From UM-FILTER-47-13 sp964445195 (GTDB taxonomy: Bacteria > Pseudomonadota > Alphaproteobacteria > Micavibrionales > Micavibrionaceae): 35,950 nucleotides of DNA. The stretch lies in the NCBI GenBank assembly GCA_964445195.1, contig CAYUKA010000022.1, forward strand, positions 1 to 35,950, in the 5' to 3' direction. The position numbers were made by a program, and so were the translations under genes. The notes beneath the pieces were generated by a model. The model was given only the letters and a program-made list of their open reading frames with translations, ran no database searches and had not been told where the DNA came from. Of this stretch, positions 1 to 6,043 are shown in pieces. Within the stretch, counting starts at the first letter, position 1, and every line of letters starts with the position of its first letter.

Positions 1-433
1 GGAAGGCCACGGCGCCGCCGAGATCGACGGTAAAGCCGCCCTTGACGCGGCCGAAGATCACGCCTTTGACGCGCTCGCCTTTCTCATACTGTTTCTCGAG
101 ATCGGTCCAGACTTCCTCGCGCCGCGCTTTTTCGCGCGACAGAACGGTCTCGCCGTTGCGGTTTTCCATCCGCTCGACATAAACCTCGACCTGGTCGCCG
201 ATCTTGATTTCCGGCTCTTCGCCGGGCAGGGAAAATTCCCGTAAAGAGACGCGGCCTTCGGATTTGAGGCCGACATCAATAACTGCGAAATCGTCGTTCA
301 GGCCGACGATCGTACCCATAATCACTGACCCTTCGAAAGAGTCCTTATCCTGCAGCGTTTCATTCAGCAGGGCTGCAAATTCCTGCGAGTCGTTTCTGTC
401 TGTTAAGTTAGCGGCTACATGTGCCATAGTCAT
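1..433 (-). CDS. rpsA: 30S ribosomal protein S1, N-terminal part (runs off the window)
   Basis: S1 binds mRNA on the small ribosomal subunit and helps initiation on structured or weak Shine-Dalgarno leaders. Only the first 144 or so residues are present; the gene continues beyond the left edge. The read protein starts MTMAHVAANLTDRND, and the first S1-type OB fold follows (GSVIMGTIVGLNDDFAVIDVG, KSEGRVSL, then GDQVEVYVERME). A second S1 repeat begins with KGVIFGRVKGGFTVDLGG. The start at 433 is chosen because AAAGGAA lies 6-8 bases upstream; ATG at 427 is the alternative. It lies 109 bp downstream of cmk on the same strand, the usual cmk-rpsA order, so the two are probably co-transcribed. Confidence 0.93.
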   Translation of the reverse strand, partial: MTMAHVAANLTDRNDSQEFAALLNETLQDKDSFEGSVIMGTIVGLNDDFAVIDVGLKSEGRVSLREFSLPGEEPEIKIGDQVEVYVERMENRNGETVLSREKARREEVWTDLEKQYEKGERVKGVIFGRVKGGFTVDLGGAVAF

Positions 434-542
434 AGTTCCTTTCAGTCTCATGCCTTTTTATCAAAGCACGGTTTTTAAGACAGGGAACGCGCCCCGGTAA
501 CGGGTGTCTGACGCGCTGTATCTTTTATTGTTTCAGCGGGGT

Positions 543-1220
543 TTAAAGGCCGAGCCGGTCTGCGACCAGCTTGCGGACCGCTGCAAACACCGCGTCGCTG
601 TCCATTTCGCTTGTATCAAGCTGTACAGCATCATCAGCCGCTTTCATCGGGGCGGTGGCCCGCCCGGCGTCGCGGCTGTCACGGTTCTGCATATCCGCCA
701 AAACGGCGTCATATGTAACGGAAATGCCCTTGGATTGCAACTCTTTATGTCGTCTTTGCGCGCGAATCCCGATCTCGGCGTCGATATAGAGCTTTAAATC
801 GGCCTGCGGACAGATCACCGTGCCGATATCGCGCCCGTCCAGCACCGCGCCTTTCGCGCCACCGGGCGGCCTCGCAGCAAAGTCTTTTTGATAGTGCAGC
901 AGCGCCGCGCGTACGCCGGGCACCGGGCCGACCAGCGAGGCGGCCTGCCCTACCTCATCGCTGCCCAGGGCCTCGTCTTGCAGGGCGGCGGGGTCAAGAC
1001 GGCCGGCCAGAGTCTGCGCCATTGCGGTGGCGGCATCGGCATCGGCGGGGTCCTGGCCGGCGGTCAGCAGGCTGTAGCCGACATAGCGGTACAGCCTGCC
1101 GGTATCGAGATAGGCGAAACCAAGATCGGCGGCCAGCCGGCGGGCCAGCGTGCCCTTGCCGCTGGCGGCGGTGCCGTCGATGGCGATGATGGGGGCGATG
1201 ACGGGTGTGTGATTATTCAT
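543..1220 (-). CDS. cmk: (d)CMP kinase
   Basis: Cytidylate kinase phosphorylates CMP and dCMP with ATP in the cytoplasm, feeding CTP and dCTP pools. The 225-residue length is normal for the bacterial enzyme. The P-loop GTAASGKGT is at residues 16-24, LDTGRLYR at 38-45 is the nucleotide-binding YRA-like region, and DGRDIGT at 128-134 is the conserved substrate segment. The ATG at 1220 is only a few bases from the mobile-like element at 1227-1643; AAGG sits immediately before the start, closer than ideal, so expression may depend on the inserted sequence. Without the insert, the upstream unknown gene would end directly in front of cmk. Confidence 0.95.
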   Translation of the reverse strand: MNNHTPVIAPIIAIDGTAASGKGTLARRLAADLGFAYLDTGRLYRYVGYSLLTAGQDPADADAATAMAQTLAGRLDPAALQDEALGSDEVGQAASLVGPVPGVRAALLHYQKDFAARPPGGAKGAVLDGRDIGTVICPQADLKLYIDAEIGIRAQRRHKELQSKGISVTYDAVLADMQNRDSRDAGRATAPMKAADDAVQLDTSEMDSDAVFAAVRKLVADRLGL

Positions 1221-1261
1221 GCCTTAGGCTCAGGACTCATTAATTAATTTCGTAATGTTCT

Positions 1262-1361
1262 GCCGAACAGGAACGGCAAAGATACAATGAAAACAAGCGA
1301 AAGCATAGCTGTAGCTACGGTGAGCTTGTTTGAAGCCGTGGATTTACCGTTCTTGTTCGGC
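1262..1361. repeat. Hairpin A of the structured element
   Basis: Arms 1262-1276 (GCCGAACAGGAACGG) and 1347-1361 (CCGTTCTTGTTCGGC) pair with one mismatch. Inside, AACAAGC at 1292-1298 pairs with GCTTGTT at 1324-1330, and TAGCTgTAGCTA lies near the tip. The result is a long, nested stem. A smaller hairpin, GGCC..TTATGCC / GGCATAA..GGCC (1359-1393), follows directly. Confidence 0.75.
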
Positions 1362-1393
1362 CTTGTATTATGCCCGAAGTGGCATAACAGGCC

Positions 1394-1498
1394 CGAAGCC
1401 GTAAAACGGCGTAGGCCGAACATCCACGCGGCCCTGCGGATCGTTTCGGATGTCACGGGCCGCGTGGGCATGACGTTTTACGCCGTTTTACGGCTTCG
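1394..1498. repeat. Hairpin C of the structured element, 20-bp perfect outer stem
   Basis: The outer arms 1394-1413 (CGAAGCCGTAAAACGGCGTA) and 1479-1498 are perfect reverse complements. The inner arms 1424-1434 (CCACGCGGCCC) and 1457-1467 are also perfect. The two nested stems would form a stable RNA or cruciform structure at the centre of the element. Confidence 0.85.
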
Positions 1499-1511
1499 AA
1501 ACAGTGTAAAG

Positions 1512-1613
1512 GCGCGGCAAATTTTTGCATCCGGACTTTCAAACCGCTTGCCATTAGCGATGGCTAGTCACTGCGCAGTTTTCAAGCCCGTCTATCAAAA
1601 ATTTGACACGCGC
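1512..1613. repeat. Hairpin D of the structured element
   Basis: CAAATTTTTG at 1518-1527 is the reverse complement of CAAAAATTTG at 1596-1605, extended outward by GCGCG (1512-1516) against CGCGC (1609-1613). The enclosed DNA holds further short complementary segments such as GCCATtagcGATGGC. Confidence 0.7.
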
Positions 1614-1642
1614 AGAATTTACGAAATTAATGAGTCCTGAGC

Positions 1643-2341
1643 CTAGGATGGCTGACCGGATCGCGGCTGTAAATAGTAGACGTTGCCTTCGCGCTCATGT
1701 GGCGGCCGCGGCGTTGTCGGCGCAGGCGGTTCCGGCTCTTCAGCGGTGATCACGGTGACCGGCGGTTTTTGGGCCAGTTGGCGCGATAAGGCAAAAGCCT
1801 TGTCTAAAGACGGGGCGCCGCCGACACCGGCTTCGTTCAGCAGGCTGTCCAGCACCATCTGCACGCCATAGCCGTGCGTCGCCGATAACGCTTCCAGCCG
1901 GGTGACGAAATCCATCCGCGCGGGCTCCGGCAGATGGGCGGCGCTGTTTGCGATATTGCGGTAATAGTAGTAATCGCGGTTATCTATGCCGATTTGCGCG
2001 GTCATGAAGGTCAGCAGGCCGCTATAGAGCGGATGATCGGGATTCATCTCTGTTTTCACCGCCGCCGCGAGTTCCAGCGCGCCCGGCCGGTTGAACACGG
2101 CCAGATTGTCAAACAGCGCCATGGTTTTAGCACAGGCAGTGCTTGTCTGCTCATCGCCCGGCGCCATCAGGCTTTCCGCTTCCGAGCCTTGAGCCACCCA
2201 GCGCCGGGCAATCAGTATCTGGTCGGCGGTCCGGGACGGGTCGGTCCGCATGCCGTCTTCAATGGTGCGGCGCAAGGTTGGCGCATCCATCTCCGCCATC
2301 TCTTGCCATTGCGGTGTCAATGCCGTTTGTGCCTGTGTCAT
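1643..2341 (-). CDS. Unknown protein, 232 aa, upstream of cmk
   Basis: I do not recognise this protein. It is soluble-looking, with no signal peptide or membrane segment. It has a helical N-terminal two-thirds (MTQAQTALTPQWQEMAEMD, an unusual DYYYYRN run near the middle) and a proline-rich C-terminal tail (EEPEPPAPTTPRPP). The ATG at 2341 is preferred because GAGGCAGG precedes it and a near-consensus promoter lies at 2375-2403; the frame stays open farther upstream to 2635, but that would run through the promoter. The TAG stop uses the TA target duplication plus the first base of the adjacent element. Without the insertion the stop would read TAA, and cmk would start about 20 bp later, so it probably once formed an operon with cmk and rpsA. 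Confidence 0.7.
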   Translation of the reverse strand: MTQAQTALTPQWQEMAEMDAPTLRRTIEDGMRTDPSRTADQILIARRWVAQGSEAESLMAPGDEQTSTACAKTMALFDNLAVFNRPGALELAAAVKTEMNPDHPLYSGLLTFMTAQIGIDNRDYYYYRNIANSAAHLPEPARMDFVTRLEALSATHGYGVQMVLDSLLNEAGVGGAPSLDKAFALSRQLAQKPPVTVITAEEPEPPAPTTPRPPHEREGNVYYLQPRSGQPS

Positions 2342-2374
2342 GTTCGGACCTGCCTCGTTATCAAAGATCGACAG

Positions 2375-2403
2375 AGTATATACAGATCTTACAGTTATGT
2401 CAA
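2375..2403 (-). promoter_or_regulatory. Sigma-70-type promoter for the unknown gene ahead of cmk
   Basis: On the minus strand TTGACA (2403-2398) and TATACT (2380-2375) are separated by exactly 17 bases. It lies 34 bp upstream of the chosen ATG at 2341 and would have driven the original unknown gene-cmk-rpsA operon. Confidence 0.75.
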
Positions 2404-2453
2404 ATAAAATATGAGGCCCTGATAGTGTTTCGGGCGCAATACTGCTTTTAAGT

Positions 2454-2481
2454 TTGACATAATAAAAACATGGCCTATAAA
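2454..2481 (+). promoter_or_regulatory. Possible sigma-70 promoter pointing right
   Basis: TTGACA (2454-2459), a 16-base spacer and TATAAA (2476-2481) read on the plus strand. It points into the 3' end of the oppositely oriented gene at 2610-3113. No convincing plus-strand gene follows, so it may be fortuitous or drive an antisense transcript. Confidence 0.35.
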
Positions 2482-2609
2482 AACAAGTCTTTAATGATTG
2501 ATTGTTTGCGCCAGTGAACAAGGCGGGCGGAAAACGATGCAGCGGCGGCAGTTTAAAAGACAACAACATTTGCGCCATCACGGTGCCGCCGATGGCGATG
2601 ACAGGTTTG

Positions 2610-3113
2610 TTATCCCAGATTATATGCTGCGACAATGTTGCTTGCGTCCATGTATTTTTGCCGGGCTTCTCTTCTGACGGTGCTTTCAGGCTGGTCCGAC
2701 ACCATGCTGAAGAGATTTTTAAGGGCCAGTATTTGTCTTTGGGCTCGTTGCTCTACTTTTTCTTTGATGTATGATATATCAAATCTGCTAAGTGCGGACG
2801 CCACAAATTTTTCGCGCAGGCTCACGGTCTCTTTGCTGGGCGGCAAAACAAACGGCCACTCTTCTTCAGTCTTGTGGAATTTTGCGCTCCATTGTTCAAG
2901 GTCAAACGGGTAATATGCTCTACCAGCCTTTATTGCTAACTCTTCCATTATGCGCGGCGGTATGCTATCCGGACTTTCAAGCGCTTTGATTGCGGTTTCC
3001 AGGCAGGCGGTATATATAACGTCTTTTAGCCGCAGGCTTTTTTGATCGCATGCAAACCTTCTGGTCCGGTCCGGGTCATCTTTAAGATCTTGTATCTCTA
3101 TTTCTTCAATCAA
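2610..3113 (-). CDS. Unknown protein, likely the frameshifted C-terminal part of the gene at 3155-3997
   Basis: The reading frame gives 167 residues rich in charged helices (ALESPDSIPPRIMEELAIKAG, VEQRAQRQILALKNL). I do not recognise a family. The only available start is TTG at 3113 with no Shine-Dalgarno sequence. The frame is open farther upstream, to 3182, and overlaps the end of the gene at 3155-3997. A single -1 shift at the A run 3158-3163 joins the two, reading KK-IIGIDAKDAVFKLKTLIEEIE across the junction. I therefore think this is the C-terminal third of one protein of about 460 residues rather than a separate gene. Confidence 0.55.
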   Translation of the reverse strand: MIEEIEIQDLKDDPDRTRRFACDQKSLRLKDVIYTACLETAIKALESPDSIPPRIMEELAIKAGRAYYPFDLEQWSAKFHKTEEEWPFVLPPSKETVSLREKFVASALSRFDISYIKEKVEQRAQRQILALKNLFSMVSDQPESTVRREARQKYMDASNIVAAYNLG

Positions 3114-3154
3114 CGTTTTCAGTTTGAATACCGCATCTTTGGCGTCGATCCCGA

Positions 3155-3997
3155 TTATTTTTTCATTATATCCTGCCAGAGATCAAGACTGTCCCGGCCC
3201 AGATATGCTTCCCTGAAACAGTCTTCCAGCATGTCTGTAATCTGCATCAGAGCGCTGGTCTTCCGCCATTTGCCACCAATACCGTTCCATTCGTCCGGAT
3301 TTCCCCAATAGGGCAGCAGGTTAAGAGTGCGGTCTATGAGCCGTTCTATATTTTCTCTGATCTCAGCGGTGGATCCGTTGCCTTTTATGGTCTCAAGGAA
3401 ACCTTCGCGCCAATATTTCAAGCATTCAATGCCGTGGCGCTTTAGCGCATCATCTTTAATTTTGTCGTAATGCGTCCAGACGCATTTTGCCAGAATGGCT
3501 TTTGCGGCATTTACATTATGGGGTCCTTTTCTTTCATCATAAGCATTGACCATCTTTTCCGCGATTAGTCGGGCGGCAGTTTCCGGGTTGTCCTGATACT
3601 CTGTGAGTAGATCGTCTAGCAACTTTTCGGCCAGGGCGTATGATATTTTTTCCGCATAATACAAGCTACTGTGACTATGGCTGCCTGTATGAGTATTCAT
3701 CCATAATGCGTGAAACGTGAAATCTATTGCAGCGTCAATACCATTTTGAGCATGACGCTTATATTCATCCATATAAGAATTTTGTACAGAATGATAATTA
3801 TACTGATTAATAATCCTTCCCAGTTTACGGCCATAGCGCTCGCCAGGTGATTCCGAGTAAGGATTTTGTTTACGGCCATTATCGGCTTTGGTATCGGCCT
3901 TCAGGGCGGCAATGCCTTTATTTAAAAGGGATATTGATTTTTGCGCTTTTCTTTCGTCCCAGTAAGCATGGGTCATGAATCTGAGTAGCTGGAGCAT
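3155..3997 (-). CDS. Unknown protein, 280 aa, N-terminal part of a probably frameshifted gene
   Basis: No family is recognised. The protein is helix-rich, rich in Tyr, His and Lys, and has no signal peptide or clear membrane segment. Notable stretches are NYHSVQNSYMDEYKRHAQNGID and THTGSHSHSSLYYAEK. The ATG at 3997 has a good AGGAG seven bases upstream. The frame ends ATG AAA AAA TAA. Adding one A, or a -1 slip, at the A6 run continues directly into the frame at 2610-3113. It lies downstream of aroA on the same strand in lower-GC DNA than its neighbours, which hints at an accessory origin. Confidence 0.65.
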   Translation of the reverse strand: MLQLLRFMTHAYWDERKAQKSISLLNKGIAALKADTKADNGRKQNPYSESPGERYGRKLGRIINQYNYHSVQNSYMDEYKRHAQNGIDAAIDFTFHALWMNTHTGSHSHSSLYYAEKISYALAEKLLDDLLTEYQDNPETAARLIAEKMVNAYDERKGPHNVNAAKAILAKCVWTHYDKIKDDALKRHGIECLKYWREGFLETIKGNGSTAEIRENIERLIDRTLNLLPYWGNPDEWNGIGGKWRKTSALMQITDMLEDCFREAYLGRDSLDLWQDIMKK

Positions 3998-4112
3998 GAG
4001 ATCTCTCCTGATTTTTGTAAATTAATTTCCTGCTTTTGACATATCTATGTTAGCTGGTCAAGCGAAACCCTATGTCAACTTTTTAAGAACGCTCTTTATA
4101 AAGGGTAATATT

Positions 4113-5450
4113 TTACGGTGGTTTGATATTGGCACCTATATCGTTCATTACCTTAATAAAATTAGGAAAGCTGGTTTCGATCGGGCGCGAATCATCAATC
4201 ATGACCGGGTCATCGGCGGCGCAGCCGAGCACCAGGAAACTCATCGCGATCCGGTGATCGAGCGCGGTATCGATCTGTGCGCCGCCCTGCGGCGGTTTGC
4301 CGGTGCCGTGAATGGCCAGGCTGTCTTCGCCCTCTTCCAGAGCGACGCCGCAGGCGGCCAGACCCTGCGCCATTTGCGCCAGCCGGTCGCTTTCCTTGAC
4401 CCGCAATTCACCCAGCCCGGTCATCGTCGTCGTGCCCTCGGCGCAGGACGCGGCGACGGCGAGAACCGGGAATTCGTCGATCATGCTCGGCACCCGCGCC
4501 GGCGGTACGGCGATGCCCTGCAGCGGCCCGTTATGCTTGACGATAAGATCGGCGACCGGTTCACCGGCTTCGGTGCGCTCGTGGGTCAGGTTGATCGCCG
4601 CCCCCATCTCGCGCAATGTCGTGAACAGCCCGGCCCGCCGCTCGTTGATGCCGATCCGCAGCAGCCTGATGTCCGAGCCTTCAGTGATCAGGGCAGCGAC
4701 GACCGCAAAGGCGGCAGAGCTGGGATCGGCCGGGATATCGACGGCGCAGCCGCGCAGGCGCTGGCCGCCTTCAATACTGACCGCATATGTCCCGTCATCC
4801 CGGCGTTCGGTCATCACATCCGCGCCGAAATGACGCAGCATCGTTTCGCTATGGTCACGGGTCGGCAGGTCTTCAATCACCGTGGTCACGCCGTCAGCGT
4901 TCAGCCCGGCCAGCAGCAGCGCCGACTTAACCTGTGCCGAGGCGACCGGGGTATGGTAAGTGATCGCGCCGGGCTGCTCTACGCCGCTCATCGTCAGGGG
5001 CAGGCGGCCGCCGCTGCGGGCCAGGAACTGTGCGCCCATCTCGGCAAGCGGGGTCATGACCCGCTTCATCGGCCGCTTTTGCAGCGAGGCATCGCCGCTG
5101 AAGGTCGCGCTTACCGGGAACCCGGCGATGAGGCCCATCAGCAGGCGGGTGCTGGTGCCGCTATTGCCCATATCGAGCACCGTATCAGGCTCGGTCAGAC
5201 CTGTGCCCCCGGTGCCGTGTACGCGCCACAGCCCGTCGGTGCCGGCACTGACTTTTGCGCCAAGGCGGCGCGCCGCATCGGCGGTATTGAGCACATCATC
5301 GCCGTCGAGCAGGCCGCTGATAATGGTTTCCCCGCGCGCCAGCAGGCCGAGCATCAAAGCCCGGTGCGACATGGATTTATCGCCCGGAATGCGGGCTGTG
5401 CCGGTAAGCGGTCCTGATTTGGCGGATGTGAGCGGCTGCATCAAAGTCAT
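4113..5450 (-). CDS. aroA: 3-phosphoshikimate 1-carboxyvinyltransferase (EPSP synthase), class II-like
   Basis: This enzyme transfers the enolpyruvyl group of PEP to shikimate 3-phosphate, the sixth step of the shikimate pathway. The 445-residue protein carries GDKSMSHR near residue 23, GNSGTSTRL, GDASLQKRPM, ASAQVKSALLLAG, TRDHSE, DPSSAAF, PSMIDEFPVLAVAA, LRVKESDR and DHRIAMSF. SAQVK and RDHSE are class II (CP4-like) signatures. The class II NxTR position reads INERR, and the Gly that is Ala in CP4 is retained in GNSGT. The start at 5450 has GAAAG just upstream; ATG at 5441 is possible. It stands alone on the minus strand. Confidence 0.96.
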   Translation of the reverse strand: MTLMQPLTSAKSGPLTGTARIPGDKSMSHRALMLGLLARGETIISGLLDGDDVLNTADAARRLGAKVSAGTDGLWRVHGTGGTGLTEPDTVLDMGNSGTSTRLLMGLIAGFPVSATFSGDASLQKRPMKRVMTPLAEMGAQFLARSGGRLPLTMSGVEQPGAITYHTPVASAQVKSALLLAGLNADGVTTVIEDLPTRDHSETMLRHFGADVMTERRDDGTYAVSIEGGQRLRGCAVDIPADPSSAAFAVVAALITEGSDIRLLRIGINERRAGLFTTLREMGAAINLTHERTEAGEPVADLIVKHNGPLQGIAVPPARVPSMIDEFPVLAVAASCAEGTTTMTGLGELRVKESDRLAQMAQGLAACGVALEEGEDSLAIHGTGKPPQGGAQIDTALDHRIAMSFLVLGCAADDPVMIDDSRPIETSFPNFIKVMNDIGANIKPP

Positions 5451-5489
5451 AGGACTTTCATAACGCGATGTCTGCCAATCAGCAATAGT

Positions 5490-5930
5490 TCAGTGTAATG
5501 TTGGCTTGGAGGGGCCGTTTTTTTGACCTGCCGGCGTTGTCGTTCCAGGATCGCCGGCTCGCTCCTCCAGCGCCTGTTTGGATTTTGCTGCGCGCGCAAG
5601 CAGCGGTGCCACCGCACGATCCCGTGTTTTCTTCACGGCGCCATTCACAAGGCTGATATCGGGCAGCACCTCCGGGTTGGCCAGGCGTTCCGGGATATTT
5701 TCATTGAGGACGTCTATAACGTTTTTCAACCCGGATACGGCTTTCCTGCGCAATGCATCTGAGAGTTCGAATTCGCCCTGTTCCAGTTTTTTGTGCAGCA
5801 TGATGATTTCAGCTTCAGTCATTCTGAAGCCTTCAGATGTTGTGGCTCTGTCTCCATAAGGACTTTGTTTCGTGGCATTGATATCGACAATGGCCCATAC
5901 TGTGCCTCTATCGATATTGTAATATCCCAT
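5490..5930 (-). CDS. Unknown protein, 146 aa
   Basis: I do not recognise this protein. It is predicted soluble, with a central helical part (MTEAEIIMLHKKLEQGEFELSDALRRKAVSGLKNVIDVLNENIPERL) and a disordered C-terminus (GDPGTTTPAGQKNGPSK). The start at 5930 (MGYYNIDRGTVWAI) has no clear Shine-Dalgarno sequence; ATG at 5822 (MTEAEII) is an alternative. A near-consensus promoter lies at 6010-6038, and a 22-codon reading frame with its own AAAGGG starts about 45 bp upstream in another frame. It lies between aroA and the GGDEF/EAL gene, on the same strand as both. Confidence 0.6.
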   Translation of the reverse strand: MGYYNIDRGTVWAIVDINATKQSPYGDRATTSEGFRMTEAEIIMLHKKLEQGEFELSDALRRKAVSGLKNVIDVLNENIPERLANPEVLPDISLVNGAVKKTRDRAVAPLLARAAKSKQALEERAGDPGTTTPAGQKNGPSKPTLH

Positions 5931-6009
5931 CGTTATATACGCTGTCCGTGCTCCGCGTGAAATCTTGCTCTGCCATGATAATCAAGCCCTTTTTAAATGA
6001 GTATGGGGC

Positions 6010-6038
6010 AGATTACTGAAGTTTATTTATTATGTCAA
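6010..6038 (-). promoter_or_regulatory. Sigma-70-type promoter for the 146-aa unknown gene
   Basis: On the minus strand TTGACA (6038-6033) and TAATCT (6015-6010) are 17 bases apart in AT-rich DNA. It lies about 80 bp upstream of ATG 5930 and just past the stop of the GGDEF/EAL gene, which suggests that the unknown gene is transcribed independently. Confidence 0.65.
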
Positions 6039-6043
6039 TAAAA

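Larger units (their letters stand above)
1227..1643. mobile_element. 417-bp MITE-like structured element with terminal inverted repeats and TA duplication
   Basis: The ends are inverted copies sharing GGCTCAGGACTCATTAATT (19 bp perfect), continuing as AATTTCGTAA after a 4-bp indel. The dinucleotide TA flanks both ends (1225-1226 and 1644-1645). Nearly all of the interior is palindromic: four successive hairpins at 1262-1361, 1359-1393, 1394-1498 and 1512-1613. No transposase is encoded, so it looks non-autonomous. TA duplication is typical of elements mobilised by IS630/Tc1-mariner transposases; that assignment is inference. It sits exactly between the stop codon of an upstream gene and the start of cmk. 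Confidence 0.72.

Noticed and set aside
1287..1640. 117-residue reading frame, and a 75-residue minus-strand one, inside the structured element
   Set aside because: Their sequences mirror the palindromes, they lack convincing ribosome sites, and they overlap each other; I read the element as non-coding.
2342..2635. N-terminal extension of the 232-residue gene to 330 residues
   Set aside because: It would run through a near-consensus promoter and overlap the end of the neighbouring gene; ATG 2341 has a ribosome site.
4054..4078. TTGACA and TTGACC boxes before the gene at 3155-3997
   Set aside because: No -10 sequence lies at a normal distance from either box.
4047..5417. 456-residue plus-strand reading frame
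   Set aside because: It lies antisense to the clear aroA gene, is Arg/Gly/His-rich as expected for a GC-rich shadow, and has no ribosome site.
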